A stretch of DNA of 64,000 nucleotides. It comes from Lepeophtheirus salmonis. Its lineage: Eukaryota > Arthropoda > Copepoda > Siphonostomatoida > Caligidae. Location: NCBI RefSeq assembly GCF_016086655.4, contig NC_052138.2, forward strand, positions 7,440,001 through 7,504,000, written 5' to 3'. A program made the position numbers and the translations under genes. This document shows, in pieces, positions 44,800 through 53,799 of this stretch (position 1 is the stretch's first letter; the number at the start of each line of letters is the position of its first letter). The notes beneath the pieces were generated by a model. That model was not told the origin of the DNA and did not search any database. It saw nothing but the letters and a program-made list of their open reading frames with translations.

Positions 44800-45350
44800 A
44801 TGATCAGGCAAGACATTTGACGGTATGTAAAAATAAAAGATCCGTGGTAATCCTCATAATTTGAATAACGTTCAATCTTTTTATTACATCAGCTTCTACT
44901 TTCAATCTTCAGTTCTACTCTGAGTCCAACAAAGTCTTACTCTTAAAAAATCCGAACAAACCCTCATTGTTACTCTTCGTCTTTTAAGAGCACATAGGTA
45001 CACTAGTAATTACTGTGTACTAAGATATTCTGACTACAAAAATCCAATAACAATGATAATAAGTTAAGAAAGTAAAAAAAGTTCTTCTTCATATTAGCAA
45101 TTGTGAAAAAGCCGCTCCAACTATCTAGGACATATTTTATACGTCTATATATAATTATAAATAGTAATGTATATAGAGTGTACTTTTTAGCTGACCCGTT
45201 TTTTTTTGTTTTTTTTTAATTGGTTCTCTGAATAATTTATTTTCTTTTCCTTAGTATTTGTCATTATTATTTAATTCCTGAGTAGTGAATATCTTTCCCT
45301 AAATAGATTCAATTATAATAAAACCGGATTGCTCATAAAAAAGGGAGTGT
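44800..45350. repeat. Dispersed repeat family A, two inward-facing partial copies
   Basis: 44,830-45,000 reads in plus orientation ('gtggtaatcctcataatttga', 'agttctactctgagtccaac'). 45,180-45,345 reads in minus orientation ('ctttttagctgacccg', 'attatttaattcctgagta', 'ggattgctcataaaa'). Both match modules at 11,700-12,120 and 63,380-63,560. Confidence 0.6.
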
Positions 45351-46439
45351 AACCGTGACGACGAGTTTGCCGAATGAAAGGAACAAGAAACAGGACAAAA
45401 AGAAGAAATTATTTATCTAAATGCGATAGTAAAGTGTTAAATTTATGTAATTCAACATTTTTTGTGTTTCGTTATTATTTTTTATGGGGCTCCCATTAAC
45501 ATTTTTATTAATTAAACAATTAATTATTATTTCTACTCTAAAATAGTTATAAGTTATAGGTATCTATAGCATCTCATTAAATTATTATGTAGTAATGAAA
45601 TGAAGCTCTGTACTTTGTTATATTGTGTATTGTGAACACAACATTTATAAAGATTTTTTTTAAATTTTAGTCTTGGGAAAAAGTAAATTCTTATTTCCCG
45701 TCCCTTTTTTTAAAGTATATATTTTTCATTATTGGTCCCATTGGATCCCACGATAAGGTGTTGTAAAGGTGTGAGTGTATACTACAAACGTTTTTTAGAT
45801 AGTATTGCGCTTCATCACTTCAATCGTGAATTATTGTGCGTCGAGTAGGGAGGTCTCAAATTAAGAAATTCACCATATTTTACATTTTTACTATCTAAAA
45901 CGAAAAACGTAAAATCATTCTTTCGCTACCTAAAAGTCGTTGAACTGGATTTCAGGTGTTTACACACTACAAAAGAAGTTCCCAATTCAGCTGGACAGGG
46001 ACATTTTTTGGCCTTAAGGGATTTTCTTTAAAAAACAAAACAAAACATATCTAGAGCAGGTTTCCAATTAGGAAGATATTTAAGATTTGATATTAATTTT
46101 CTTCTTCATGTGACTTCTTTTGGATTTATGGGAAAGGAAAATCTAAAAAAGGGAAGGCTTCCATCAGGTTTTTGGAACTTGGACTCAGTTTTACTTTTGT
46201 ATTCTAGGACTGTACAATGACTCATTATTTTGAATAGTAATTTGGAGTTATATAAATTAACAACTGAGATCATGTCCCAGAAAATTCCCTATTATATAAG
46301 TACAGTGCATTAGTTACACCCCAAAAATATATTTAATCTGACAATCCAGATGTTTTATGAATAAACTTTGGTGGAAAATTCATGCAGAGATGCTTTAAAC
46401 TTCTCAAAAAAAAGAAAAAAAAAAGAAGGAAAATCGGAC
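45351..46439. other. Intergenic sequence, no gene seen
   Basis: AT-rich, no supportable gene. A weak similarity between 45,770-45,830 and the reverse complement of 45,890-45,975 was not convincing. Confidence 0.35.
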
Positions 46440-47246
46440 TGTAGATAAAGGATGAACTATCAAGAGGATGGATATTTTGAGTGAGAGAGGAACTATCAGA
46501 GAGGATGGAGGAGTCCATTGAGGGGAATCCAACGGATTCCATGAAAAAACTGACAAGGGACAGAGGTTTATCAGACTCTGACCTCAGGTTGGCGTTCGAA
46601 GACCCTCGCAACTCCTCACTGAGGCCTCCAAGATGTCCAGATTCGAGAGGGTACCCAGATCATCACCTGGCTCTAACAACATAGTTTTACTGTTTACATT
46701 TTCTCCTACAAGAAGATGTGAACGGTATATGGGGCCAAGAACAGCTGGAATAATCAGTACCTGGCCTTACAGGTAAAGGATGTGCCTCCTATCTACAGGA
46801 ACAAGTTTCCTGGAGGGGCTATGATGTTCAGGAAGAGGGTTTGAGGATCGGGACTAAGAAGTACATGGACTTCATGAGGAACATAGTGAAAACCTGGACT
46901 GTGCCCAATTATGCTTGGCTCTCCTATGTTCAGCAACAGGATGCTTCCCCTAGCCAATAGAGCAAGGAGATCCAAAAGTAGCTAGGGGATAATCTCTAGG
47001 ATTTATGGCCAGCTTCAATGTGGCTTTCTTCCTCACCAGATTGTTCGCCATTGGACTTTGAAATATGTGGCTTTGTGGATAGCAAGGCCTGTGCTACTCC
47101 TCACAGGAATGTGGACGACCTCAAAGCTGTTTTGGAGAGTGAGTGGACCAACATGCCAGATGACTATGTTGTCAATGTCTAAAAGGGCTTTAGGTCCCGC
47201 GATGAGGCTTTGGTTACTACTGGAGGATCACATTTTGAGTAAAAAA
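46440..47246 (+). pseudogene. Decayed mariner-like transposase
   Basis: Broken plus-strand frames follow the order of a Tc1/mariner transposase. 'NSWNNQYLALQVKDVPPIYR' with 'NKFPGGAMMF' is the region before the second catalytic residue. Then come 'YMDFMRNIVKTWTVPNYAWL', 'YVQQQDASPSQ' (Q-Q-D-A-S-P = second catalytic D), 'DLWPASMWLSSSPDCSPLDF' (third acidic region), 'CATPHRNVDDLKAVLESEWT' and 'GFRSRDEALVTTGGSHFE' followed by TAA at about 47,240. In-frame stops and the lost N-terminal domain show it is dead. It differs from the 30.6 kb family and is closer to the one at 7,516-8,055, which shares the C-A-T-x-H-R and G-S-H ending. Confidence 0.8.
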
Positions 47247-47999
47247 AAAAACTTAATATTTTAGTTAGTAAATTTAAAAAAAAGTATTAAGTTGTCAAAC
47301 TTAACTTTTTTGTTTTATTTCTTTAATAACTTTGCTCCTGGACACGATCAAGCATGGGACTTCATCAACTCCAAAACAACTTATTTACTCATATCTACCC
47401 AGTAAGATCTGCAGTGGAGGAGTACATAATATTTTATAAGTTTACGAAACCAATTTACTACGTCAGTGAAACAATAACTTGTTAGCGTCATATGAAAATC
47501 AACATTTTGCAAAAAATATTAAAAAGCTGCACCATCGGATATCTCCTTGCGTTTCCTTTCTTGGTTTACAGCTGTAGCCTACGCCACATCACATAATAAT
47601 TATTTTTTGTTCTTCTATAAACTATTTATATTTATAATGTACATATTTATGTATGCAAGCACATGAATGTAAAGTAGATTTTTCTTCTAAAATAACACCG
47701 TATATGCATAAGAAAAAAAAACCCTGTGCAGTTACTTCTTTAATCAAGTCATTTCATAAATTATTTAAGATATTGCTAGATATAGGTATGTATAAGTATA
47801 TTATATATTTAAGAAGATTTCTTTACATATTTCCCAACGGTTTCATTCTTGTTCAACAAGGTGGGTAATATGTAATTAAGATATTATAACATAAATTGAG
47901 CATATTTCCTCAATGTAGGAGGGTGTTCCAAAAAAATACCCAATGCATTTTTTTGTCATATAGACACCCAAATGTAATAGCTATCCTTTTGATAAAATA
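47247..47999. other. Intergenic sequence, no gene seen
   Basis: AT-rich. The 71-codon frame at 47,653-47,868 shows nothing recognisable. 'gagggtgttccaaaaaaata' at 47,919 may be part of a lost transposon end. Confidence 0.4.
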
Positions 48000-48828
48000 T
48001 TATAACCACACAGATGATGAACTCAACTTCTTGCGCACTGTGATGCAGTCAGATGAGACAAAGGTGGAATTCTTTGCCCACAACCAGCATCGGTAGATTT
48101 GGCGACAGAAGGGCCCAGCCTTCAACTTCAAATGCACTATTCCAACAGTGAAACAAAGTGATGGAAGCATCATGTTTTGTGCTTGTTTTGCTGCCAATGG
48201 AACTTGAGAACTTCACAAAATTGATGGCACCATAAAGAAGGAAGACTACATCGAGATTCTTGAAATGCATCTACCTCCATCCGCAAATATGCTTAAGTCT
48301 GGAAGACATTTGTAGTTTCAGCAAGAATATGATCCAAACACTCAAAAAATTTCAAAAAGGGCTCAATAGGCATAAGGCTAGGATCATAGACTGGCCAGCC
48401 CAAAATCCTCACCTTAACCCTATTTAGAATATAAGGACTACATGACAAAAACAGTGCGGAAAAGATATTCAATAAATCTCGATAACCTTTGGAGATTCTG
48501 TCAAGTAGAGTAAGCCAATATCGATCCCAGTGTTTGCCTCAATTTGTTAAGGACTTATCCCAAACGTATTCAATATTTGACGAAAGCCAGAGGCCGTTTC
48601 ACAAAGTATTAAGTCATTTTGCTCTTGGTGTATCAATACATTGAAACGTCAAAAATAATATTTTGTTCATTTACTCCGAAAAATGAAAAAAATATTTTAA
48701 TTTTTTTAATTAAGAGTAGTTTTTGATTTCCTAGAGGTATTCTAAATGAATTTGTCGGTCCAACATGAAAATCTAATTATATTTTCTTGTCATTTTTGTT
48801 AGTGTACGAATAATTTTGGGCTCAAGTG
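48000..48828 (+). mobile_element. Tc1-type element, transposase catalytic domain and right end
   Basis: The plus strand from 48,008 reads 'DELNFLRTVMQSDETKVEFF', where S-D-E-T-K holds the first catalytic D. It continues 'HNQHR', stop, 'IWRQKGPAFNFKCTIPTVKQ', then 'SDGSIMFCACFAANGT' and 'KEDYIEILEMHLPPSANMLK'. Next is 'FQQEYDPNTQ' (the second catalytic D of F-Q-Q-D-N-D-P is E here). A broken L-N-P-I-E region follows, then 'TYPKRIQYLTKARGRFTKY' with TAA at 48,610-48,612. This is a Tc1 rather than a mariner transposase. The right inverted repeat is visible at about 48,800-48,828 (reverse complement CACTTGAGCCCAAAATTATT). The DNA-binding half and left end are missing, and stops make it inactive. 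Confidence 0.85.
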
Positions 48829-49500
48829 TATATATTTTCCCAGAAAAATAACTTTTTATGAATAGATATAAATTATTACTTTTAAAACACACCTTTCATT
48901 ATACAAAATCGACACAGTCTAGGGAAAGGGACCAAAAGTCATTCGATTTAATAAAATAACCAAATTAATTACACTATCCAACAAAATCACACTTTTTTTT
49001 ATGCACAGGACCAACATATGCTCAACTTAGTAGAGTTTGATCCCCTGATTCCAAATATGGCCTTATTTTTTCTCTCATAGCCTCGTGGCCTTCAGAAAAA
49101 GGTTATACATTTTTTGTTATTTTTGGCTATTTTTAAGGTTCAAAGCTATTTTAAGCCCTCGGTGTTGAAGATAGGGATAAGTTATGTTAATATATTTTAA
49201 AGGTGACTGTTAAAAAATTCTAAAACCATTTCTAAAATGTCTGCATCATACTTTTAACTCGAGTTATCTTTGTTTAAAGTGGAAAATAGGTGCTTTTTGT
49301 TCAGAGGCTCATAGATTCCAGACGAATAAATCCAAAAAGCTTAAAAGTATTGCATTGGATAGCTGAAAGTCTAAACTTTAATTAAAAAAATAAAAAAAAG
49401 AGCCTCACCAAAAACACTCTATATCTTTGTCAATTTAAGATAAGCCAATGACAATATTTCAAAGAAAAAACTCATTTTGAATTGATCTCATAATACAATT
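48829..49500. other. Intergenic sequence, no gene seen
   Basis: AT-rich, no supportable gene or repeat. Confidence 0.4.
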
Positions 49501-49818
49501 CAATAAGTATTCGTATGCTCCAGCTAGAAGAGATAGAAACAAAGAGAAAGAAAAAGGAGAAAAAGAAAATATATATTATACAATTTGTTATAATATTAAG
49601 CCTCATGGCTCAAACTTTATAAATAAATTATTCCAAGCTTCATGGACACAAGATGACTCGTAGCATATTCGTATTGAGTAAGGGATTCCAAAAAATGGAC
49701 GTTCAATGGAGTCCTCGGAGCAAATGCTTTTTCTTTTTCTCTCTCTTTGTTTCTATCACTTTTTTTCTTCTCTATCTTTGTTTCTATCTCTTCTAGCTGG
49801 GGACATGAATACTTATTG
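49501..49818. mobile_element. Foldback element with purine-rich arms
   Basis: The left arm begins CAATAAGTATTCGTATG and continues 'cagctagaagagatagaaac' and 'aaagagaaagaaaaag'. The reverse complement of the right arm begins CAATAAGTATTCATGTC and continues identically through 'cagctagaagagatagaaac'. The right arm carries an extra internal copy of the 'agatagaaacaaagag' block. The arms are about 60-90 bp and the centre about 150 bp. There is no coding sequence. Confidence 0.8.
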
Positions 49819-50254
49819 ACATCATGATTAAAATGGTTTGATCAAGTTCAATATTGTCCATAGGACAGTACTTTCTTTGTTATAAAATAAATTTTCTAAG
49901 GGATGCACGTGCAATAGTTTAGAGGACATGAAAGTTTAATGACAGTTTTGGTATAATTTTTAGTCAGATGTTAAGAGATATATCCAATTAGTTTTAATTT
50001 TATTCCTGGGATATTGATTATAAAATTATTCCTACTTTAATAACAATTATTTATCGTGAAAAAAAGTTGTAAGTATTTTAAACGTATTTTTGTGCTTAAT
50101 TTATAATTTAAAAATCCATGTTGTGGGGTGATTTCGAACACAAGTGTGCAGGTTAAAACTAACCTGTACGGTTTCACCCTCTTCAAAAGAAAATGTTAAT
50201 AAGTTGGTACTTTTATATATATTTTTATTTTACATAAACATTTAAAGCGTGTGA
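49819..50254. other. Intergenic sequence, no gene seen
   Basis: AT-rich, nothing supportable. Confidence 0.4.
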
Positions 50255-50428
50255 AAAAAACGCTTCCAAAATTATTCCTTAGAGGACCTTCGAAAGGCAT
50301 TTGAGGATCATGCTGGAGGAATGAGTATTCTTAAAGCTTCAAATTTGCATTATGTTCCACAAACAACTTTATTGAAAGCAATTAAACGATCCCAAATTAT
50401 AGACAGCAAAAACAAATTTGTTCATTAG
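50255..50428 (+). pseudogene. Pipsqueak-type helix-turn-helix domain, orphan fragment
   Basis: A 57-codon open stretch reads 'KKRFQNYSLEDLRKAFEDHA', 'GGMSILKASNLHYVPQTTLL', 'KAIKRSQIIDSKNKFVH', then TAG. The pattern is that of the pipsqueak helix-turn-helix (HTH_psq): an acidic-led first helix (E-D-L-x-x-A), 'S-I-x-K-A-S' in the middle, and 'V-P-x-x-T-L' before the recognition helix. Such domains occur in pogo/Tigger transposases and in host transcription factors, where they bind DNA. There is no ATG near the start and no convincing splice donor at the end. It could be one exon of a spliced gene, or a broken transposase. About 60 bases further on, a separate frame 'SDWFSPNDDEFEKNSSS' might belong to the same protein. 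Confidence 0.5.
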
Positions 50429-50589
50429 CAAACCTAAATTTCTCACAAAATGTCTGTTTTAAAGTTAATACATCATATTTTTCAGAATCCGATTGGTTTA
50501 GTCCAAATGATGACGAGTTTGAGAAAAATTCGAGTTCTTGAAAAATGAGTCAGGCACTAAAGGTTTTTTGGACTAATTTAGATATTTTC

Positions 50590-51340
50590 TAACACAAAAT
50601 CTGATAGTAACGTGAATTTACATTTTTTTTTGAAAATGACCTCGTTTCATCGGCAACTTTTGCGTAACCAATAATAGTTATGGTTTTCGAATAAAAAAAT
50701 ATATTATTAACATGTCTATGTATCATTTTTTTATTATTACTACTTCATATTGGATCATAATAATGCTAGAACGTTACCATTAAAACACTGAATTTGAAGG
50801 ACATTAGGAAGAAATGGGTTAAATAAATTTAAATTATTTATATCTATTAAGTACATTTTGTATCACTTATTACAATTGCCTTTTATTCTCAATGATTCTT
50901 CTGTTAATTAAATTTGTTGTAAAATATTCATTTGTTTTAGACTAATTTAAATACTCTTTGTAAGGCATAAAATCCGTTGTATGAAATTTGATGTTTATAT
51001 TTGCAGTTTAAGATCTCAAATGATTCAACTAAGATTAAATTTTTACTCATGTCGATATCAGCTGGAACCAAATGATTTCTTCAAATACATTTTTTATAAC
51101 ATATTTTTAACCAATTTTTATCAAAACAATATTACATTTGTTAATGATTTCACATTTCTCATTTTAAGTATAAAAAACTTAAGTTTTGAACATCAAATTT
51201 TTGTAATACAAACCTTGGAATTTTTTTTTATTGTCAAGTTCAGATGAACTAATCATTTTCAAATATACATTACTTAATGGTTTTGAGAAAAATACATAGT
51301 AAAAGTATCAAAGCATACTAACAACCATTTGTTGACTTTT
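50590..51340 (-). repeat. Inverted copy of the cuticle-array spacer
   Basis: The reverse complement of this segment matches about 55,200-56,100. Examples are 'cgttttcatcggcaac...taaccaataatagttatgg', 'ggacattaggaagaaatggg' with TTAA at 50,819-50,822, and 'gtcaagttcagatgaactaa' at 51,228-51,247. It lies just left of the tandem array and points the opposite way. Unlike the array copies it carries about 100 bp of different sequence around 51,070-51,220. Confidence 0.8.
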
Positions 51341-51499
51341 ATATGTATTTTTAAGAAATGTGACATCAACAACATTAAATTTAGTCGCAATTATTATAAA
51401 AATTCATTAATTGATTAAAATACATATTAAAAATTTTTTTACTTTAAGATTTGTTAGTTCATCTGAACTTGACTATAAATTTTTTTGTATTTATATTTT

Positions 51500-53099
51500 T
51501 ATTAAGATACAACCTGCATAATCAAAACAGAATTCTGGCTTTTATAAATTTTGAATCAACATTCTCTGGGTCTCTGAGGTTCAAGGATACAAAATATCTC
51601 AGGATAATGAACAAAGGACATCATGTAATATGTGAATGACCGAATTGTATAGTTTTCCCAGAGAAAAACTAATCTAGACATGCCAATCTAAAAAACAATA
51701 GCCCTGCAACATGTTAAAATTGTGAAGTAAATATTTCCCGTCCACTGTACCTTTGGTCGGATTTATAATTGAACTAACAAAATTTTCCCATAAATTTAGT
51801 TGTTCTAGATGCTTTCTACCTACAGCATAAGCCTCAGCACATATTAGAAGTTTCATGTTCATCTTTGTGGCCAAAAACGACGCTGTTTTCAGAAAGGAAA
51901 TAAAATTTTTCCCTTCCAGATTATTTTATCCCACCCCACATTGTGTATCGCTTATATAAATATATTCAATACTTCTGTTTCTATTTCTATAACATATTCA
52001 AATTTGAAAAAAATTGCTTAAATTTTGTCTAATAATATCAATTACCAAAATTGAGTCTAAGATTGAAGAATTATTCCACAAAATTTATGTGCGTACCCAA
52101 TGAACAGAGAGAATGAATCAATATAAGTGTTTTTCTTGGGCAGTTCTGAAGAGAATCCATTTAAGATGTAACTTGGAAGAAATGTATTATCTTTATTTTT
52201 CACCATTTTCACCTGTTTTTGATATCAGACTGCAAACATTTTTGGTATTATACCGCTAATGTAGTTTGACCAACTCCAAGTTGACCTTTGGATCTTGTCC
52301 GAGCAAGAATATATTACCTTTAGAAAAGTTTTTATATACACAATATATCTTTTAAAAGCTGAAACGAAATAGATTTTGTATTGAACAAGTCTATTCGTTT
52401 TTGTAAGTAAAACTTACGACAAACGACAACTTTTTAGGAGATTCAACCGTCAAGACGCTTCCATAACCTTCGCAAAACTTTTCTACTCTACTACTTTATG
52501 CCAAGTACTTCTAATTTGTTCTTATTTACGCAGCCTTATATCTCAACAAGCCTCGCTGGAGTCAATTGACCAATAAGCAGTATGTTCGTCAATTTTATAT
52601 TTATCTCCAATCTTGAAACATTCTTAAATTTTTAGAAAAAGTCAAGTAAAACCCCTATTCGGTGAGTGATTGGGAGTTGTGTGTTTAAATAAGGTAACTT
52701 CCTTTGCAACTCATCTCATATATGCTCATAATGGCTCAATTAGACACCAAATCCAGACAACTTCGATTTAATCATGTCACTAATATCCTACATAGTTTGA
52801 ATATTTTAATATGTTGATAATTTGAAAATTCAATTATTGTTTTTCTTAAATCGACAAATAATACAAAAACAAAAATATTCTATTACAAGGTTTTTATAAA
52901 TATTCTAATGATTGAACATGGAATATTCTTTCACAAATAGCAATTTTGTGCCATAAATAATGGCAGCATGACAGACCAAGATATGTTTCTACAAATAAAC
53001 AGTGGAAAACAGTCAATAGGCTAATACTCCTACCCTAAACAAGAAAATAATTTATATCCGCTCACTAATGAATTTAGAGATTAAATAAGTTTCTAATAG
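51500..53099. repeat. Tandem unit 1, gene-downstream spacer
   Basis: From about 51,505 the sequence matches 56,960-58,525 nearly continuously ('aatcaaaacagaattctggc', 'tctctgggtctctgaggttc', 'gatatgttctacaaat' and on to the gene). The offset is 5.43-5.46 kb. Open frames on both strands in this stretch (51,451-51,639 and 51,674-51,874) are not preserved between copies. I see no gene in the spacer. Confidence 0.85.
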
Positions 53100-53100
53100 A

Positions 53101-53106
53101 TTTATT
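53101..53106 (-). terminator. Polyadenylation signal, cuticle gene 1
   Basis: AATAAA on the minus strand 35 bases after the stop codon, preserved at the same position in all three copies. Confidence 0.8.
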
Positions 53107-53140
53107 CTGCATAAATAAATAAATAATATCAGAATGAAGC

Positions 53141-53728
53141 TTAAGCGTGGTAGATTGGAGCTGGCTTGTAGGGAGCTGGAGCTGGGTGGTAGACGGGAGC
53201 AGGCTTGTAGGGAGCTGGGGCAGGATGGTATGGAGCTGGGGCAGCGTGGTAGACGGGAGCTGGCTTGTAGGGAGCTGGAGCAGGCTTGTAAGGAGCGTAT
53301 TTGGGCTCTCCAGAGTAAGTAACGTCAGCAACATAACCAGAGTAAGCATCAGCAACGTTGTAGGACACAGTTTGGATGCGACCGTCGGGAAGGGCAACAG
53401 AGTACTTTCCTTGGGTGGAGTATCCATCACGGGCCTCATCAGCTCCAAAGTTGAGTCCAGCATATTCATCACTGACGGCATATTGGTATTGGTAGACTGC
53501 TGGATCTTCCTTGTAGGAAGGAGCTGGGTGGTAAGGGGCGGGTTTGTAGGCTGGAGCAGGGTGATAAGGAGCAGGGGCTGGGTGGTATGGAGCAGGTGCT
53601 GGGTGGTCAGCAAAGGCAACAGCCAAGAGAGCAGACAAAGCAATAAAGGACTGTAATGAAGAAGGAAAAGTTGGTTAATTCACAGTCCATATTTGATGAT
53701 TTTGTTTTCATTTGTTACTTACCTTCAT
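53141..53728 (-). CDS. Cuticle protein with Rebers-Riddiford chitin-binding domain, copy 1
   Basis: A secreted structural protein expected to bind chitin in the exoskeleton. It is spliced. Exon 1 (53,723-53,728) codes only Met-Lys. A 72-base intron (53,651-53,722, GTAAGT...ATTACAG) follows. Exon 2 (53,650-53,141) codes the other 169 residues, giving 171 in all. Residues 1-16 ('MKSFIALSALLAVAFA') are a signal peptide. Residues 17-48 and 120-171 are low-complexity repeats of Y-H-P-A-P / Y-K-P-A-P units. Residues 54-114 form the RR (Chitin_bind_4) domain, with 'YQYQYAVSDEYAGLNFGADE', 'ARDGYSTQGKYSVALPDGRI' and 'QTVSYNVADAYSGYVADVTY', closest in style to RR-2. The aromatic residues that line the chitin-binding face are kept. 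The exon is far richer in G+C than its surroundings. It is the leftmost of three tandem copies. The overlapping 169- and 189-codon frames on either strand are shadows of the repetitive coding sequence. Confidence 0.95.
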
Positions 53729-53780
53729 GTTGATATAATTGGAGTTAGAGAACTAATATCTTGTTACTACATGCATTGAG

Positions 53781-53788
53781 TATTTATA
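53781..53788 (-). promoter_or_regulatory. TATA box of cuticle gene 1
   Basis: TATAAATA on the minus strand, 53 bases upstream of the ATG, in the conserved setting 'gaaatgcgtataaatactca'. It predicts a transcription start about 25-30 bases before the ATG. Confidence 0.75.
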
Positions 53789-53799
53789 CGCATTTCAAA

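Noticed and set aside
45770..45975. Possible inverted-repeat element
   Set aside because: The two arms share only scattered short matches, not enough to call terminal repeats.
46333..46684. 92- and 67-codon frames on opposite strands
   Set aside because: Both overlap the decayed mariner-like transposase region, and their translations do not match a family in those frames.
51451..51874. Open frames in the unit 1 spacer, with a partner around 57,223-57,429 in unit 2
   Set aside because: The similarity is at DNA level because the spacer itself is duplicated. The frames are broken by different stops and shifts in each copy, and no protein family is recognisable.
53074..53656. Long open frames overlapping cuticle gene 1 in other frames (189 codons on minus, 169 codons on plus), and the same at genes 2 and 3
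   Set aside because: They are by-products of the repetitive, GC-rich Y-H-P-A-P coding repeats. They lack signal peptides or domains, while the spliced RR-domain frame explains the locus.
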